From Fibrobacterota bacterium (GTDB lineage Bacteria; Fibrobacterota; Fibrobacteria; UBA11236), in the NCBI GenBank assembly GCA_028287465.1, contig JAQBPO010000043.1:45645-109644 (forward strand): a stretch of 64,000 nt of DNA, written 5' to 3'. How positions within the stretch are numbered: position 1 is the first letter of the stretch; each line of letters begins with the position of its first letter. The notes beneath the pieces were generated by a model. The model ran no database searches. It was not told the origin of the DNA and saw only the letters and a program-made list of their open reading frames with translations. Below are positions 9,280 to 18,109 of this stretch, in pieces. The translations under genes were made by a program, and so were the position numbers.

Positions 9280-9563
9280 GGAACCTTTCAGGGCCGCGCG
9301 GACCGGGCCCGGGAAGCGCCGGGGCGCCTTGTCCCATTATAGCGGGACCGGGCCGGCTAAGCAAGGAATCGTACCTTTCCCGGACCCAGGCCTCCTTTGC
9401 CGGCCGGTTCCGGACCGGGCCAACGGAACCGGACCGCGAAAAATCCTATACTTCCAGCAAGGCCCCAAGCCCCGTCGACCTGAGGTCAAGGTACCGGGGC
9501 GGGATTGGGACGCGCTTACGTGCGGTAAGCGGTCCAGGGATGGGGCCGAAGGATGGAGCAAGC
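9280..9563. other. Intergenic region, divergent promoters expected
   Basis: These 284 bases separate the divergent receiver gene (minus strand) and the β-barrel gene (plus strand). A good -10-like hexamer, TATACT, lies at 9447-9452 in an AT-rich patch, but I see no convincing -35 hexamer 16-18 bases upstream of it. No RNA gene or repeat was recognised. Confidence 0.3.
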
Positions 9564-10289
9564 ATGCGGCGTAACCTGAAAGTCACCTTGGCGTTCCTTC
9601 CCTTGGCGGTCCTGTCCGCCGGCCCGCGCCCCGCATCCGGGTTCAACGCGATCCACGAGAGTTCCTACAACCTGGAACCGCGCGGCAATTTCGGCGCCGG
9701 CACCACCTTGTCCATCGCCGGCATCATCGACTCCCGGGCCACGGATATCTGGCAGGTTCCCGCTTCGCTCGCGCTCAAGATTACCCCGAAGATGGAATTG
9801 GGCGCCGGCCTCAAGACCATTTGGGGCAATGAGGACGACCATGTGCCTTTCCTGGTCTTCGGGATCAAATGGATGACCCGGAGCCAGACCAGCTTCCAGG
9901 CGGATCTGCTGGTGCCCGCCAACATGAATACCGGCAAGGGCTTCTCCCTGGCCTCCCACCACCGCTTCTCCTACGGCAGCCCGTTCTCGGCGCGCCTGGC
10001 CGCCCGCCTGGGATTCATGGAAGCCCTGGTGGAGAACGACGCCCTGATGGCTTTCGAAGTGGGCTTCTATCCGACCCTGGCCCTGGGGCAGGCGCTGTCC
10101 CTGGAGCTGGGAGCGATCGGTTCGAGCCAGACCAAGGGGTTCGAGGAGAATCTCGCGATGGATCTGCAGCCGGCCCTGAACGTGAACTTCGCGCGGGAAT
10201 CCACCCTGCAGGCGGCCGTGGCCTTGGGCCTGGCGGGGGACCGCAAGGAAGAGATGCGCGTGAAGCTGACCCTCATCCACGGGTTTTAG
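9564..10289 (+). CDS. Predicted outer-membrane β-barrel protein
   Basis: A 241-residue exported protein. The start at ATG 9564 is supported by GGAG five bases upstream and gives a clear signal peptide (MRRNLKVTLAFLPLAVLSAG) cleaved around residue 25-28. The mature part consists of regularly spaced amphipathic β-strands (about 60-240), with Gly/aromatic girdles and a final strand ending in aromatic Phe, as expected for an outer-membrane barrel. No enzyme motif is visible. The TAG stop lies at the left edge of a hairpin repeat that may act as its transcript end. The exact family is not recognised. Confidence 0.7.
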   Translation: MRRNLKVTLAFLPLAVLSAGPRPASGFNAIHESSYNLEPRGNFGAGTTLSIAGIIDSRATDIWQVPASLALKITPKMELGAGLKTIWGNEDDHVPFLVFGIKWMTRSQTSFQADLLVPANMNTGKGFSLASHHRFSYGSPFSARLAARLGFMEALVENDALMAFEVGFYPTLALGQALSLELGAIGSSQTKGFEENLAMDLQPALNVNFARESTLQAAVALGLAGDRKEEMRVKLTLIHGF

Positions 10290-10392
10290 GCTCGTCGCTC
10301 TGGAGTTTGCCTTTGGCAAACTTCACGCTCCTCGCATTTATTGGCCTACCGGCTTTGGAGTTTGCCAAAGGCAAACTCCAAAGGTCCTCGCT
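10288..10392. repeat. Pair of hairpin-forming dispersed repeats (family shared with 29208-29327)
   Basis: Two palindromic units follow the β-barrel gene. Unit A has the stem AGTTTGCC (10304-10311), loop TTT and GGCAAACT (10315-10322). Unit B has a perfect 13-bp stem TTTGGAGTTTGCC (10354-10366), loop AAA and its complement (10370-10382). Both are flanked by a TCGCT or CTCGC word. The same layout (GGCTC-TCGCT, GAGTTTGC hairpin, then CTCGC) occurs twice more between ilvB and ilvN, so this is a dispersed REP-like family rather than a one-off terminator. No T-tract follows either stem. The remaining bases to 10521 contain no gene. Confidence 0.8.
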
Positions 10393-10521
10393 TGTCCAGG
10401 TCTGCAGATTATGGGTGGGTAGTCAAAAGCCAAAAATCGGAGAAGCATACCCGGTCAAACCGGAGCCCTGCTTTTTGCTCGCACGTTGCATTTTGAATTC
10501 CACCCAAGTGCCCAGGGAGTC

Positions 10522-11178
10522 TCACTCCCACCCGGGCAGCACGGCGGCGGCCTTCTTCGCCGCCTCCAGGACCAGCCCGAGTTTTTCCTGCAGGTCCGCG
10601 TCCTGCTTGCGCTCCTCCAGGATGAGGCTGACGTAGCTGGTGATTCCGGCCAGGGCATTGTTGAGGCGATGGACGGAATCGGCGCCTACGGAGGCCGGGA
10701 GCCCGTCGGAAGCGGCGGGAGGGGCCTCGCGCACGCGTACCACCTCTTCCAGGCCGTCGGCGGAAGGCACCCTTTCGAAGCGCAGGGAGGTGAGGGAATA
10801 GGCGGATAGCAGAGCGGCATGGTAGACCAGCCAGGCTTTTTCCATGAAGACGTTGAGGGTCTTGCGCTGGATGGCCAGTTCATTGTCGACGAAGGGAAGC
10901 TTGAAGGCGCCCATGGGCGAGGTCTCGATCTCGAAGGAATAGCCGATGCCGCGGATGAATTCGAGGAGGTCCGAGGACAGGCAACCCTGAGCCTTGAGAT
11001 GGAGGCCTTCCAGGTACCCGCTGTCCATGAGGATGGCGCCGATGCGGGAGGGCAGACCCCAGGGGCCGGGCGGCCCGGCTTCCGCGGAATCCTGGTCCAT
11101 GGCGGTGTACAGCCCCTCGAGATACCCCAGCAATTGCGTCAGGTACCTTTGGGATTTTTCGAAGGAATCGTTTTGCAT
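10522..11178 (-). CDS. Histidine-kinase-like H-box protein lacking an ATPase domain
   Basis: A 218-residue soluble protein. Its last 55 residues carry a histidine-kinase dimerisation and phosphotransfer motif (VHRLNNALAGITSYVSLIL), with the expected HxxNN pattern of HisKA H-boxes, but the protein ends where the HATPase domain should begin. Residues 1-150 are a mixed α/β region of unknown family, with an SFEIETSPMG stretch that could be sensory or CheX-like. It may be a phosphotransfer protein like ChpT/Spo0B, or a truncated kinase. I chose ATG 11178 because the longer frame runs backwards through the queE start region and is out of character. It is divergent from queE, 118 bases apart. Confidence 0.7.
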   Translation of the reverse strand: MQNDSFEKSQRYLTQLLGYLEGLYTAMDQDSAEAGPPGPWGLPSRIGAILMDSGYLEGLHLKAQGCLSSDLLEFIRGIGYSFEIETSPMGAFKLPFVDNELAIQRKTLNVFMEKAWLVYHAALLSAYSLTSLRFERVPSADGLEEVVRVREAPPAASDGLPASVGADSVHRLNNALAGITSYVSLILEERKQDADLQEKLGLVLEAAKKAAAVLPGWE

Positions 11179-11296
11179 GGCTCCGCGCCCCCCGTCCCTA
11201 AAGTAAAAAGGCGGAAGGCCTTCCCGGGCCGCCGCATCCTTGTTAACGTTAAGGAAGCCTCCGGGGCGCTCCAGACCGGCGCCCGGGGCCCCAGCC

Positions 11297-11920
11297 ATGG
11301 AAAACCAGCCCCGACCGCTCAACATCACGGAAATATTCCATTCCATCCAAGGGGAGGGGTTCCACGCGGGCACCTCCGCCATTTTCATCCGCGGGACCGG
11401 TTGCAATCTGGCTTGCGACTTCTGCGATACCGATTTCTCCCCCCGGGAAAGGCTGGCGCCCCTGGAAATCGCCGACCGCATCGCCTCCTTCCCTTGCCGG
11501 TTCGTGGTCCTGACCGGGGGCGAGCCCACCATCCAGGCTCCGGGATTCCGCGCCCTGGTGGACATCCTGCATGCGCGGGGGTATTACGTGACCCTGGAAA
11601 CGAACGGCAGTTCCCCGGATACCCTGGGTGCGGACTGGGTGACGGTCAGCCCCAAGCTTTCGCAAAAGGGGAAATGGGTGCTCAAGCGGGCGCAGGAACT
11701 CAAGCTCGTCTACGAATCCCAGGAACTGGGATTCTATGAGGATTCGGAATTCGACCATTATTTCCTGCAGCCGAAGGAAATCCGCACCGCGCCGTGGGGC
11801 GGGGGGGAGCGGGACGTCGCGCGGACGCGCGCTGAATGGGACAAGACCGCCAAGGCCGTAATGGCGCATCCGCGTTGGAAACTGTCCATCCAATTGCATA
11901 AGGAATTGGGCGTGCGATGA
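11297..11920 (+). CDS. queE: 7-carboxy-7-deazaguanine synthase
   Basis: A radical-SAM enzyme that contracts 6-carboxy-5,6,7,8-tetrahydropterin to 7-carboxy-7-deazaguanine, a step of queuosine and archaeosine-type base synthesis. Residues 8-16 have the family N-terminus (TEIFHSIQGEG). The [4Fe-4S]-binding cysteines lie in GCNLACDFCD (CxxxCxxC). The SAM-binding LTGGEPTIQ and ETNGS motifs follow, and the C-terminal FLQPKE segment is typical. At 207 residues it is normal for the family. Its last four bases overlap the start of queC, so the two are translationally coupled. ATG 11297 is chosen because it begins right before the conserved domain. Confidence 0.93.
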   Translation: MENQPRPLNITEIFHSIQGEGFHAGTSAIFIRGTGCNLACDFCDTDFSPRERLAPLEIADRIASFPCRFVVLTGGEPTIQAPGFRALVDILHARGYYVTLETNGSSPDTLGADWVTVSPKLSQKGKWVLKRAQELKLVYESQELGFYEDSEFDHYFLQPKEIRTAPWGGGERDVARTRAEWDKTAKAVMAHPRWKLSIQLHKELGVR

Positions 11921-12663
11921 GCCAGGCCGGAACCCCATCATCCCCTTCCCTGAAAGCGCGCCGCGGCCTCGTGGTCTTTTCCGGAGGCCAGGACTCGACC
12001 ACCTGCCTGCATTGGGCCTTGCGCGAATTCGGTTCCGTCGAGGCCGTCTTTTTCGATTATGGCCAGAGGCATGCCGCGGAAATCCAGGCGGCCGCCACCA
12101 TCGCCCAACGGCTTTCCGTGCCTTTGAAGGTCTTCAAGCTGGATTTCTTCCGGGAACTCGGGGGGAACGCCCTGGTGGATCAGGCCATGGCCATCGAGGC
12201 CATGCCCGAAGGCGGAGGCCTGCCGAACACCTTCGTGCCGGGGCGCAACCTCATCTTCCTGACCTATGCCGCCAGCTATGCCTTCACGCGCGGCATCCAT
12301 GACCTGGTCACGGGAGTGTGCCAGACCGATTACAGCGGGTATCCCGATTGCAGGGACGCGACCATCAAGAGCCTGGAGCAGGCCTTGGGCCAAGGATTGG
12401 GTTGGAACGATTCGGGCAGGCCGCCCACCCAGGCCGGGGGATTCGCCATCCATACCCCGTTGATGTTCCGCACCAAGGCCGATTCCGTCCATTGGGCCGC
12501 GGAACTGGGGGCCCTCCAATCCCTGGCCTTCAGCCATACCTGCTATGAGGGGGCATTCCCCCCTTGCGGAAAATGCCCGGCATGCCTGCTGCGTAAAAAG
12601 GGTTTCGAGGAAGCCGGGATCGCGGACCCTTTGGAAACGCGCGCCTCCCTCGGGAACGCCTAG
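11917..12663 (+). CDS. queC: 7-cyano-7-deazaguanine (preQ0) synthase
   Basis: An ATP-dependent enzyme that turns 7-carboxy-7-deazaguanine (the QueE product) and ammonia into preQ0. The PP-loop FSGGQDSTTC is at residues 15-25, followed by the conserved FDYGQRH, FVPGRNLIFLTYAASYA and TGVCQTDYSGYPDCR stretches. The zinc-binding cysteines near the C-terminus (SHTCYEGAFPPCGKCPAC) are intact. It has 248 residues, the usual size. It overlaps queE by four bases and ends three bases before a convergent small gene. Other queuosine genes (queD, queF, tgt) are not in the window. Confidence 0.95.
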   Translation: MSQAGTPSSPSLKARRGLVVFSGGQDSTTCLHWALREFGSVEAVFFDYGQRHAAEIQAAATIAQRLSVPLKVFKLDFFRELGGNALVDQAMAIEAMPEGGGLPNTFVPGRNLIFLTYAASYAFTRGIHDLVTGVCQTDYSGYPDCRDATIKSLEQALGQGLGWNDSGRPPTQAGGFAIHTPLMFRTKADSVHWAAELGALQSLAFSHTCYEGAFPPCGKCPACLLRKKGFEEAGIADPLETRASLGNA

Positions 12664-12666
12664 GCC

Positions 12667-12957
12667 CTAGCAGCGATAGCGGCGCGCGTAATCGTACAGT
12701 TCGATCCAGAAATGGTCGGTGCGATCGCCCAGTTTCTCCGCATTGATATCGACCTCGATGGCGCCATGACCGCCGGCCTTGTTCAGACCGATCAGGATAT
12801 ATTCGTTTGCGCCCTTGGGCTTGACCTTGACATGGGTCTGGTCCGAAGACGCGATGTATTCCCAACCTGAAAACCGCTTCAACTTCAACAGAAAGCTGTT
12901 GAGGGCCCAGGTGTTCGGGAATTGGATCCTGGCCTTGGGTCGGAAATTGGTGCTCAT
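12667..12957 (-). CDS. Small conserved-looking hypothetical protein (96 aa)
   Basis: I do not recognise this family. It is a soluble 96-residue protein with no signal peptide or membrane segment. The N-terminal half is basic and contains FPNTWALNSFLLKLKRFSGW; the C-terminal half has a β-rich KVKPKGANEYILIGLNKA stretch followed by an acidic DRTDHFWIELYDYARRY tail. GAGG sits four bases before the chosen ATG, which also removes the unlikely Arg/Ser-rich upstream extension. It converges on queC with only three bases between stops. The composition looks like a real protein rather than chance reading, but function is unknown. Confidence 0.65.
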   Translation of the reverse strand: MSTNFRPKARIQFPNTWALNSFLLKLKRFSGWEYIASSDQTHVKVKPKGANEYILIGLNKAGGHGAIEVDINAEKLGDRTDHFWIELYDYARRYRC

Positions 12958-13132
12958 GGTGCCTCGGAGTGTTGGGGTGGCTGAACGCCCGGATGCCCGC
13001 GGATCCGGAGTATCGATCTCGGACGAAAAATAACAACAACGATCCCGTTCCGGGCGGATTCCCCAATCGGGGCCGCGAACTGGAATTCGTCCGGGAGAAA
13101 AGGTATCCTTACTTGAAAGTTCCGGAGCGGGT

Positions 13133-14611
13133 ATGGAAGACAATAAATTCGACGTGTGCGTGATTGGATCCGGGCCGGGCGGCTTCGCCGCGGCCATGCG
13201 GGCATTCGATTTCGGCAAGAGCGTGGTTCTGATCGAAGCGGGCAACATCGGCGGGGCCGGCATCATGCACGGCGCCATGACCTCCAAAACCCTATGGGAG
13301 TTGTCCAAGGACTTCGCCGGCGCGGCCGCGGTCGACCGGGGATACCGGGCCGCGGGCCTTTCCGTGGATTACGAACTGGTCCGGAACACCGTGATCGAGG
13401 CCGCCAAGGAAAAGCAGTACCAGATCCTGTCGCAGATCGAGACCTTCACCCCTCCCCGGTGGAAGGGCCCCGGGTCCATCACCCTCAAGCGCGGCTGGGC
13501 CTCCTTCATCGATACCAAGAGCGTGGAAGTGGCCTACCAGGACGGGACCAAGGAAGCCGTCAAGGCGGACTTCTTCGTCATCGCCACCGGCTCCAAGCCC
13601 CGGGACTTCCCCGGCATCACCGTGGATCACAAGCGCGTCCTGAATTCGGACGACGTGCTCAGCCTCAAGGCCTTCCCCAAGCGCTTCCTCATCATCGGAG
13701 CGGGCGTGCTCGGCTGCGAATACGCCACCATCTTCTCCAACTTCCACCAGACCAAGGTGCATCTGCTCGATCGCCAGGCGCGCATCCTGCCGGGCGAGGA
13801 CGAGGACATCAGCGAATTCGTGAACACCAACCTCACCGCGCGCGGCGTGGAAGTCCACCATAACGCCATCCTGCGCAAGATCATCCACCACGACGATTTC
13901 CTGGAAGTCGTGGTGGACTACGAGGGCGGGCGCTCCATGGTCCTGGAAGTGGACGTGGCCCTGGTATCGGTGGGGCGCGTGCCCAACCTCGACAAGCTCG
14001 GCCTGGACAAGGTGGGGCTCAAGATCAACGCGCGCGGGGCCCTGGACACCGACGGGGATTGCCGCGTCAAGGGCAACATCTTCGCCGTGGGGGACGTGAC
14101 CCAGCACTCCGCCCTCTACAACGTGGCCGAAATGGAAGGCCGCTACGCGGTCAAGGCCATGTACCTGCGCAACAAGCATCCGCTCAGGTACGCCAACATG
14201 TCCACCATCATGTTCTTCAATCCCGAGGTGGCCGCGGTGGGGCTCAATGAGACCACCTGCCGGGCGAACAATATCCCGTACCAGTTGGCCTACTACTCCA
14301 ATGCCCTTCTCAACCGCGCCATCGCCATGCGCCGGACGGACGGATTCGTCAAGATCCTGGTCAGCGACGACGGCCAGGACCGCATCCTGGGCATGCGCGC
14401 CGCCGGTCCCCAGGCCTCCAATACCATCATGGTGATCGCCCATCTCATGGACCAGGACAAGGGGGTCACGGATATCATGAAGTCGATCCATCCGCATCCC
14501 TCGATAACCGAGGGCATCCAGGAATGCCTGCGCCTTTTGGTGAACAAGTCGATCTTCAAGCCGGAGGTCTTTCCCCAGGCCATGCGGATCCGCAAGTGGA
14601 AGCCGGAGTAG
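13133..14611 (+). CDS. Pyridine nucleotide-disulfide oxidoreductase homologue without the redox cysteines
   Basis: A two-dinucleotide-fold flavoprotein related to dihydrolipoamide dehydrogenase and the soluble transhydrogenase SthA. The FAD-binding GSGPGGFAAAMRA is at residues 12-24, the NAD(P)-binding GAGVLGCEYATIFS at about 190-203, and the second FAD motif NIFAVGDVT at about 315. The C-terminal dimerisation domain keeps the catalytic pair His455 and Glu460 (HPHPSITE). The CxxxxC redox disulfide normally found near residue 45 is absent: the segment reads NIGGAGIMHGAMTSKTLWE. Disulfide reductase chemistry is therefore ruled out; hydride transfer between nicotinamides or to a quinone is more likely. 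GGAGCGG precedes the ATG. It stands alone. Confidence 0.85.
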   Translation: MEDNKFDVCVIGSGPGGFAAAMRAFDFGKSVVLIEAGNIGGAGIMHGAMTSKTLWELSKDFAGAAAVDRGYRAAGLSVDYELVRNTVIEAAKEKQYQILSQIETFTPPRWKGPGSITLKRGWASFIDTKSVEVAYQDGTKEAVKADFFVIATGSKPRDFPGITVDHKRVLNSDDVLSLKAFPKRFLIIGAGVLGCEYATIFSNFHQTKVHLLDRQARILPGEDEDISEFVNTNLTARGVEVHHNAILRKIIHHDDFLEVVVDYEGGRSMVLEVDVALVSVGRVPNLDKLGLDKVGLKINARGALDTDGDCRVKGNIFAVGDVTQHSALYNVAEMEGRYAVKAMYLRNKHPLRYANMSTIMFFNPEVAAVGLNETTCRANNIPYQLAYYSNALLNRAIAMRRTDGFVKILVSDDGQDRILGMRAAGPQASNTIMVIAHLMDQDKGVTDIMKSIHPHPSITEGIQECLRLLVNKSIFKPEVFPQAMRIRKWKPE

Positions 14612-14670
14612 GGCGCCTCGGTTCCGCGGCGGGGCGTTCGCTGGCGCTTCCAAGGGTCGTAAGTTGAAGA

Positions 14671-14944
14671 GGGAACCGGGGTCTGGATAGGATTCCGGAT
14701 TCTGCGTGGTCTGCGGGCGGGGCCGGGGAGGGGTCGCGGCGCGAACTTCGCTGGTCGGTGCCGTGGGTCGAGAGGCGTTCGGGTTCAGGGGCGACCGCTC
14801 ATTTTGGGGTGGGGCAGCTCGCGGGCGAGCGATCTTCCGATTCCCTGGGTTTGCGATCCTGAACCCGAACGCTTGCCGCTCGTAATGCGCCGCGACCCCT
14901 CCCCGGCCCCGCCCGCCGCTGGGTAGACTCCGGGTTCCCGTTCC
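14671..14944. repeat. Long imperfect inverted repeat in a 670-base gene-free region
   Basis: Between the flavoprotein stop and icd (14612-15283) there is no credible gene. The left part contains a large dyad: a perfect 30-bp arm at 14713-14742 pairs with 14887-14916, and a second perfect 15-bp arm at 14775-14789 (GCGTTCGGGTTCAGG) pairs with 14858-14872. Weaker complementarity extends outwards to about 14671 and 14944, and a smaller hairpin (GCTCGCGGGCGAGC, 14818-14831) lies at the centre. As RNA or single-stranded DNA this would fold into a long branched stem. It could be a non-autonomous mobile repeat or a structured RNA. From 14945 to 15200 I see nothing beyond a 9-base dyad AGAAATCCT/AGGATTTCT. 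Confidence 0.8.
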
Positions 14945-15203
14945 ATTCGAAGAAATCCTTTTTTATTGAACGACCTTCGGGAGGGCCGGGGAATCGGAAC
15001 CCCAGGTTGGTCATCGAGGCGCCCGGATTCCGTTGGCGGCTTAAGGCAGTCAGGATTTCTCCGTAGGCCCCTCCTGATCCTTCCCTTGGACTTGTTTTCC
15101 GACGGCGGGACGGGGTTTGGGGAGCGTCGGCGATAAAGGGCGCACCTGGGAAGGTCCGTGAGGGGGCTTGGGAAGGGCGTTCTGCCCAAAATTCCCGGAA
15201 ATT

Positions 15204-15233
15204 TTGCAGGATTTCCCGCCTCCATACTATATT
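15204..15233 (+). promoter_or_regulatory. Candidate sigma-70-type promoter for icd-gltA
   Basis: TTGCAG (15204-15209) is followed after 18 bases by TATATT (15228-15233), about 50 bases upstream of the icd start. It is in the most AT-rich patch of the intergenic region. The match is moderate and was judged by eye. Confidence 0.35.
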
Positions 15234-15283
15234 TCCTCCAGAACGTTGAACCGCCCCATAGCCTCAAAACGACCGGAAAATCC

Positions 15284-16624
<1,341 letters not shown>

Positions 16625-16672
16625 AGGTCCCTGGGAAAAGTCAGAGCGGCCGCGGGCCGGAAGGAATTCGAG

Positions 16673-17836
16673 ATGTCCGAGAGCGAAGTTCTGTTCACCA
16701 TCACCAAAGAGCACCTGGATACGGGCCTGCGCGGCTTTCCGGTGGGCACGTGCCCCAACAGCCATGTCGATCCCATGACGGGCCTGTTCTACGGCGGCTA
16801 CGCCATCGCGGATCTGGCCGAGAAGGCCCCCGAGGAGGTCATCTATCTCCTCCTCAAGCGCGAACTTCCGGATGCGGCGCAATTGGCCGCCTTCAAGAAG
16901 GACCTTACCGCCCATTCCAAGCTGAACCCCGGCGTCATCGACCACCTGCGCAGCCTGCCCAAGCAGGGCCATCCCATGAAGTGGTTCCTGGCCGCCATCA
17001 ACGCCATGGGCATGTACTCGGGCACGGGCGATTATGCCCAGGATTACCTCAACGTGGTGGCCCAATTGCCCGAGGCCGTCGCCGCCATCTTCCGCATCCG
17101 CTCCGGCTGGGGCGAGCCCATCGCTTCCAAACCCGAACTGGGCTGGATCGAGAACTTCGTGCATATGCTCGGGGCGCCGGGCGCGTCCAAGGATCTCACC
17201 TACCTGATGAAGGTGTTCGCCATCCTGCATTTCGACCATGGGGGCGGGAACCTGTCCACCTTCGTGGGCAAGGCCATCGCCTCCGGACATGAGGATATGT
17301 ACGGATCCCTGGTGGGCGCCATGGCCGCCTTGGCCGGTCCCCTGCATGGGATGGCCAACCAGGAATGCCTGCGCTTCCTCAAGGACATCAGCAAGGACAT
17401 CAAGGACCCGAGCGACGAGAAGGTCGTCTACGATTACGTCGAGAACCTGCTCGCCAAGGGCGGCGTGCTCTACGGATTCGGCCATGCGGTCCTGCGCGTG
17501 GAAGATCCCCGCGCCACGGTCGAATACGCCTTGGGCGAGAAGATCGCAGCCGAGGATCCCCTGTTCCGCCTGGCCGTTACCCTCCGCAAGGTGGGCAGCG
17601 AGATCCTGAAGAAGAAGGGCAAGGCCGCCGATCCGTATCCCAACGTGGATGCCGTATCCGGCTGCCTCATGAGCGCCGCGGGCCTCACGGACGAGAACTA
17701 TTACACGGTCCTTTTCGGGCTCTCGCGTTGCGTCGGCATCGCGGGCCAGATCGTCTACGAGCGCAAGGAAGCGCGCGGCGGCAAGGGTATCCCCATCGTG
17801 CGTCCGAAGTACCTCTACACGGGCCCGAAGCGTTAA
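16673..17836 (+). CDS. gltA: Citrate synthase, mitochondrial-like type
   Basis: Condenses acetyl-CoA and oxaloacetate to citrate. The three catalytic residues are visible: His in HFDHGGGN (about residue 190), His in GPLHGMANQE (about 225) and Asp in PNVDAVSGCL (about 325). The stretch from HFDHGGGN to GPLHGMANQECL is arranged as in eukaryotic mitochondrial citrate synthases rather than the hexameric E. coli enzyme. At 387 residues it is shorter than the mitochondrial form because it lacks the N-terminal extension. GGAAGGA lies upstream of ATG 16673. It probably shares a transcript with icd and is followed by a strong terminator. Confidence 0.93.
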   Translation: MSESEVLFTITKEHLDTGLRGFPVGTCPNSHVDPMTGLFYGGYAIADLAEKAPEEVIYLLLKRELPDAAQLAAFKKDLTAHSKLNPGVIDHLRSLPKQGHPMKWFLAAINAMGMYSGTGDYAQDYLNVVAQLPEAVAAIFRIRSGWGEPIASKPELGWIENFVHMLGAPGASKDLTYLMKVFAILHFDHGGGNLSTFVGKAIASGHEDMYGSLVGAMAALAGPLHGMANQECLRFLKDISKDIKDPSDEKVVYDYVENLLAKGGVLYGFGHAVLRVEDPRATVEYALGEKIAAEDPLFRLAVTLRKVGSEILKKKGKAADPYPNVDAVSGCLMSAAGLTDENYYTVLFGLSRCVGIAGQIVYERKEARGGKGIPIVRPKYLYTGPKR

Positions 17837-17894
17837 GCAAGGGCCCGATCGGTAATCGGACTTACGCTCCGACCCTCTTCCTCCACGTTTACAT

Positions 17895-17919
17895 GGGCCC
17901 CGGATTCCGGGGCCCTTTT
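17895..17919 (+). terminator. Intrinsic terminator after gltA
   Basis: A perfect 9-bp stem, GGGCCCCGG (17895-17903) and CCGGGGCCC (17907-17915), with a three-base loop is followed directly by TTTT. It lies 59 bases after the gltA stop and should end the icd-gltA transcript. The rest of the gap to 18109 holds no recognised feature. Confidence 0.85.
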
Positions 17920-18109
17920 CCGTTGATCCACCCGGACCCGGCCGCTCCGCCTTTGACCGGCCGGCCAAGGCTTGCTGGTATGGAATGATGCGACGGCATC
18001 TCCGGACCGCCTTCTCCCCCCTGAATCGGCCCGTTTCCGGCGGATTCGGATCCCGGGGGATCTGGCATGCCTTTTGTTTTACATGGGGAATCCTTATCCG
18101 GAGTCCGCC

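Noticed and set aside
12958..13132. Possible tRNA-like segment before the flavoprotein gene
   Set aside because: The GTTGGGGTGGCTGAACGCC stretch faintly resembles a D-arm, but no acceptor stem, anticodon arm or TΨC sequence could be formed.
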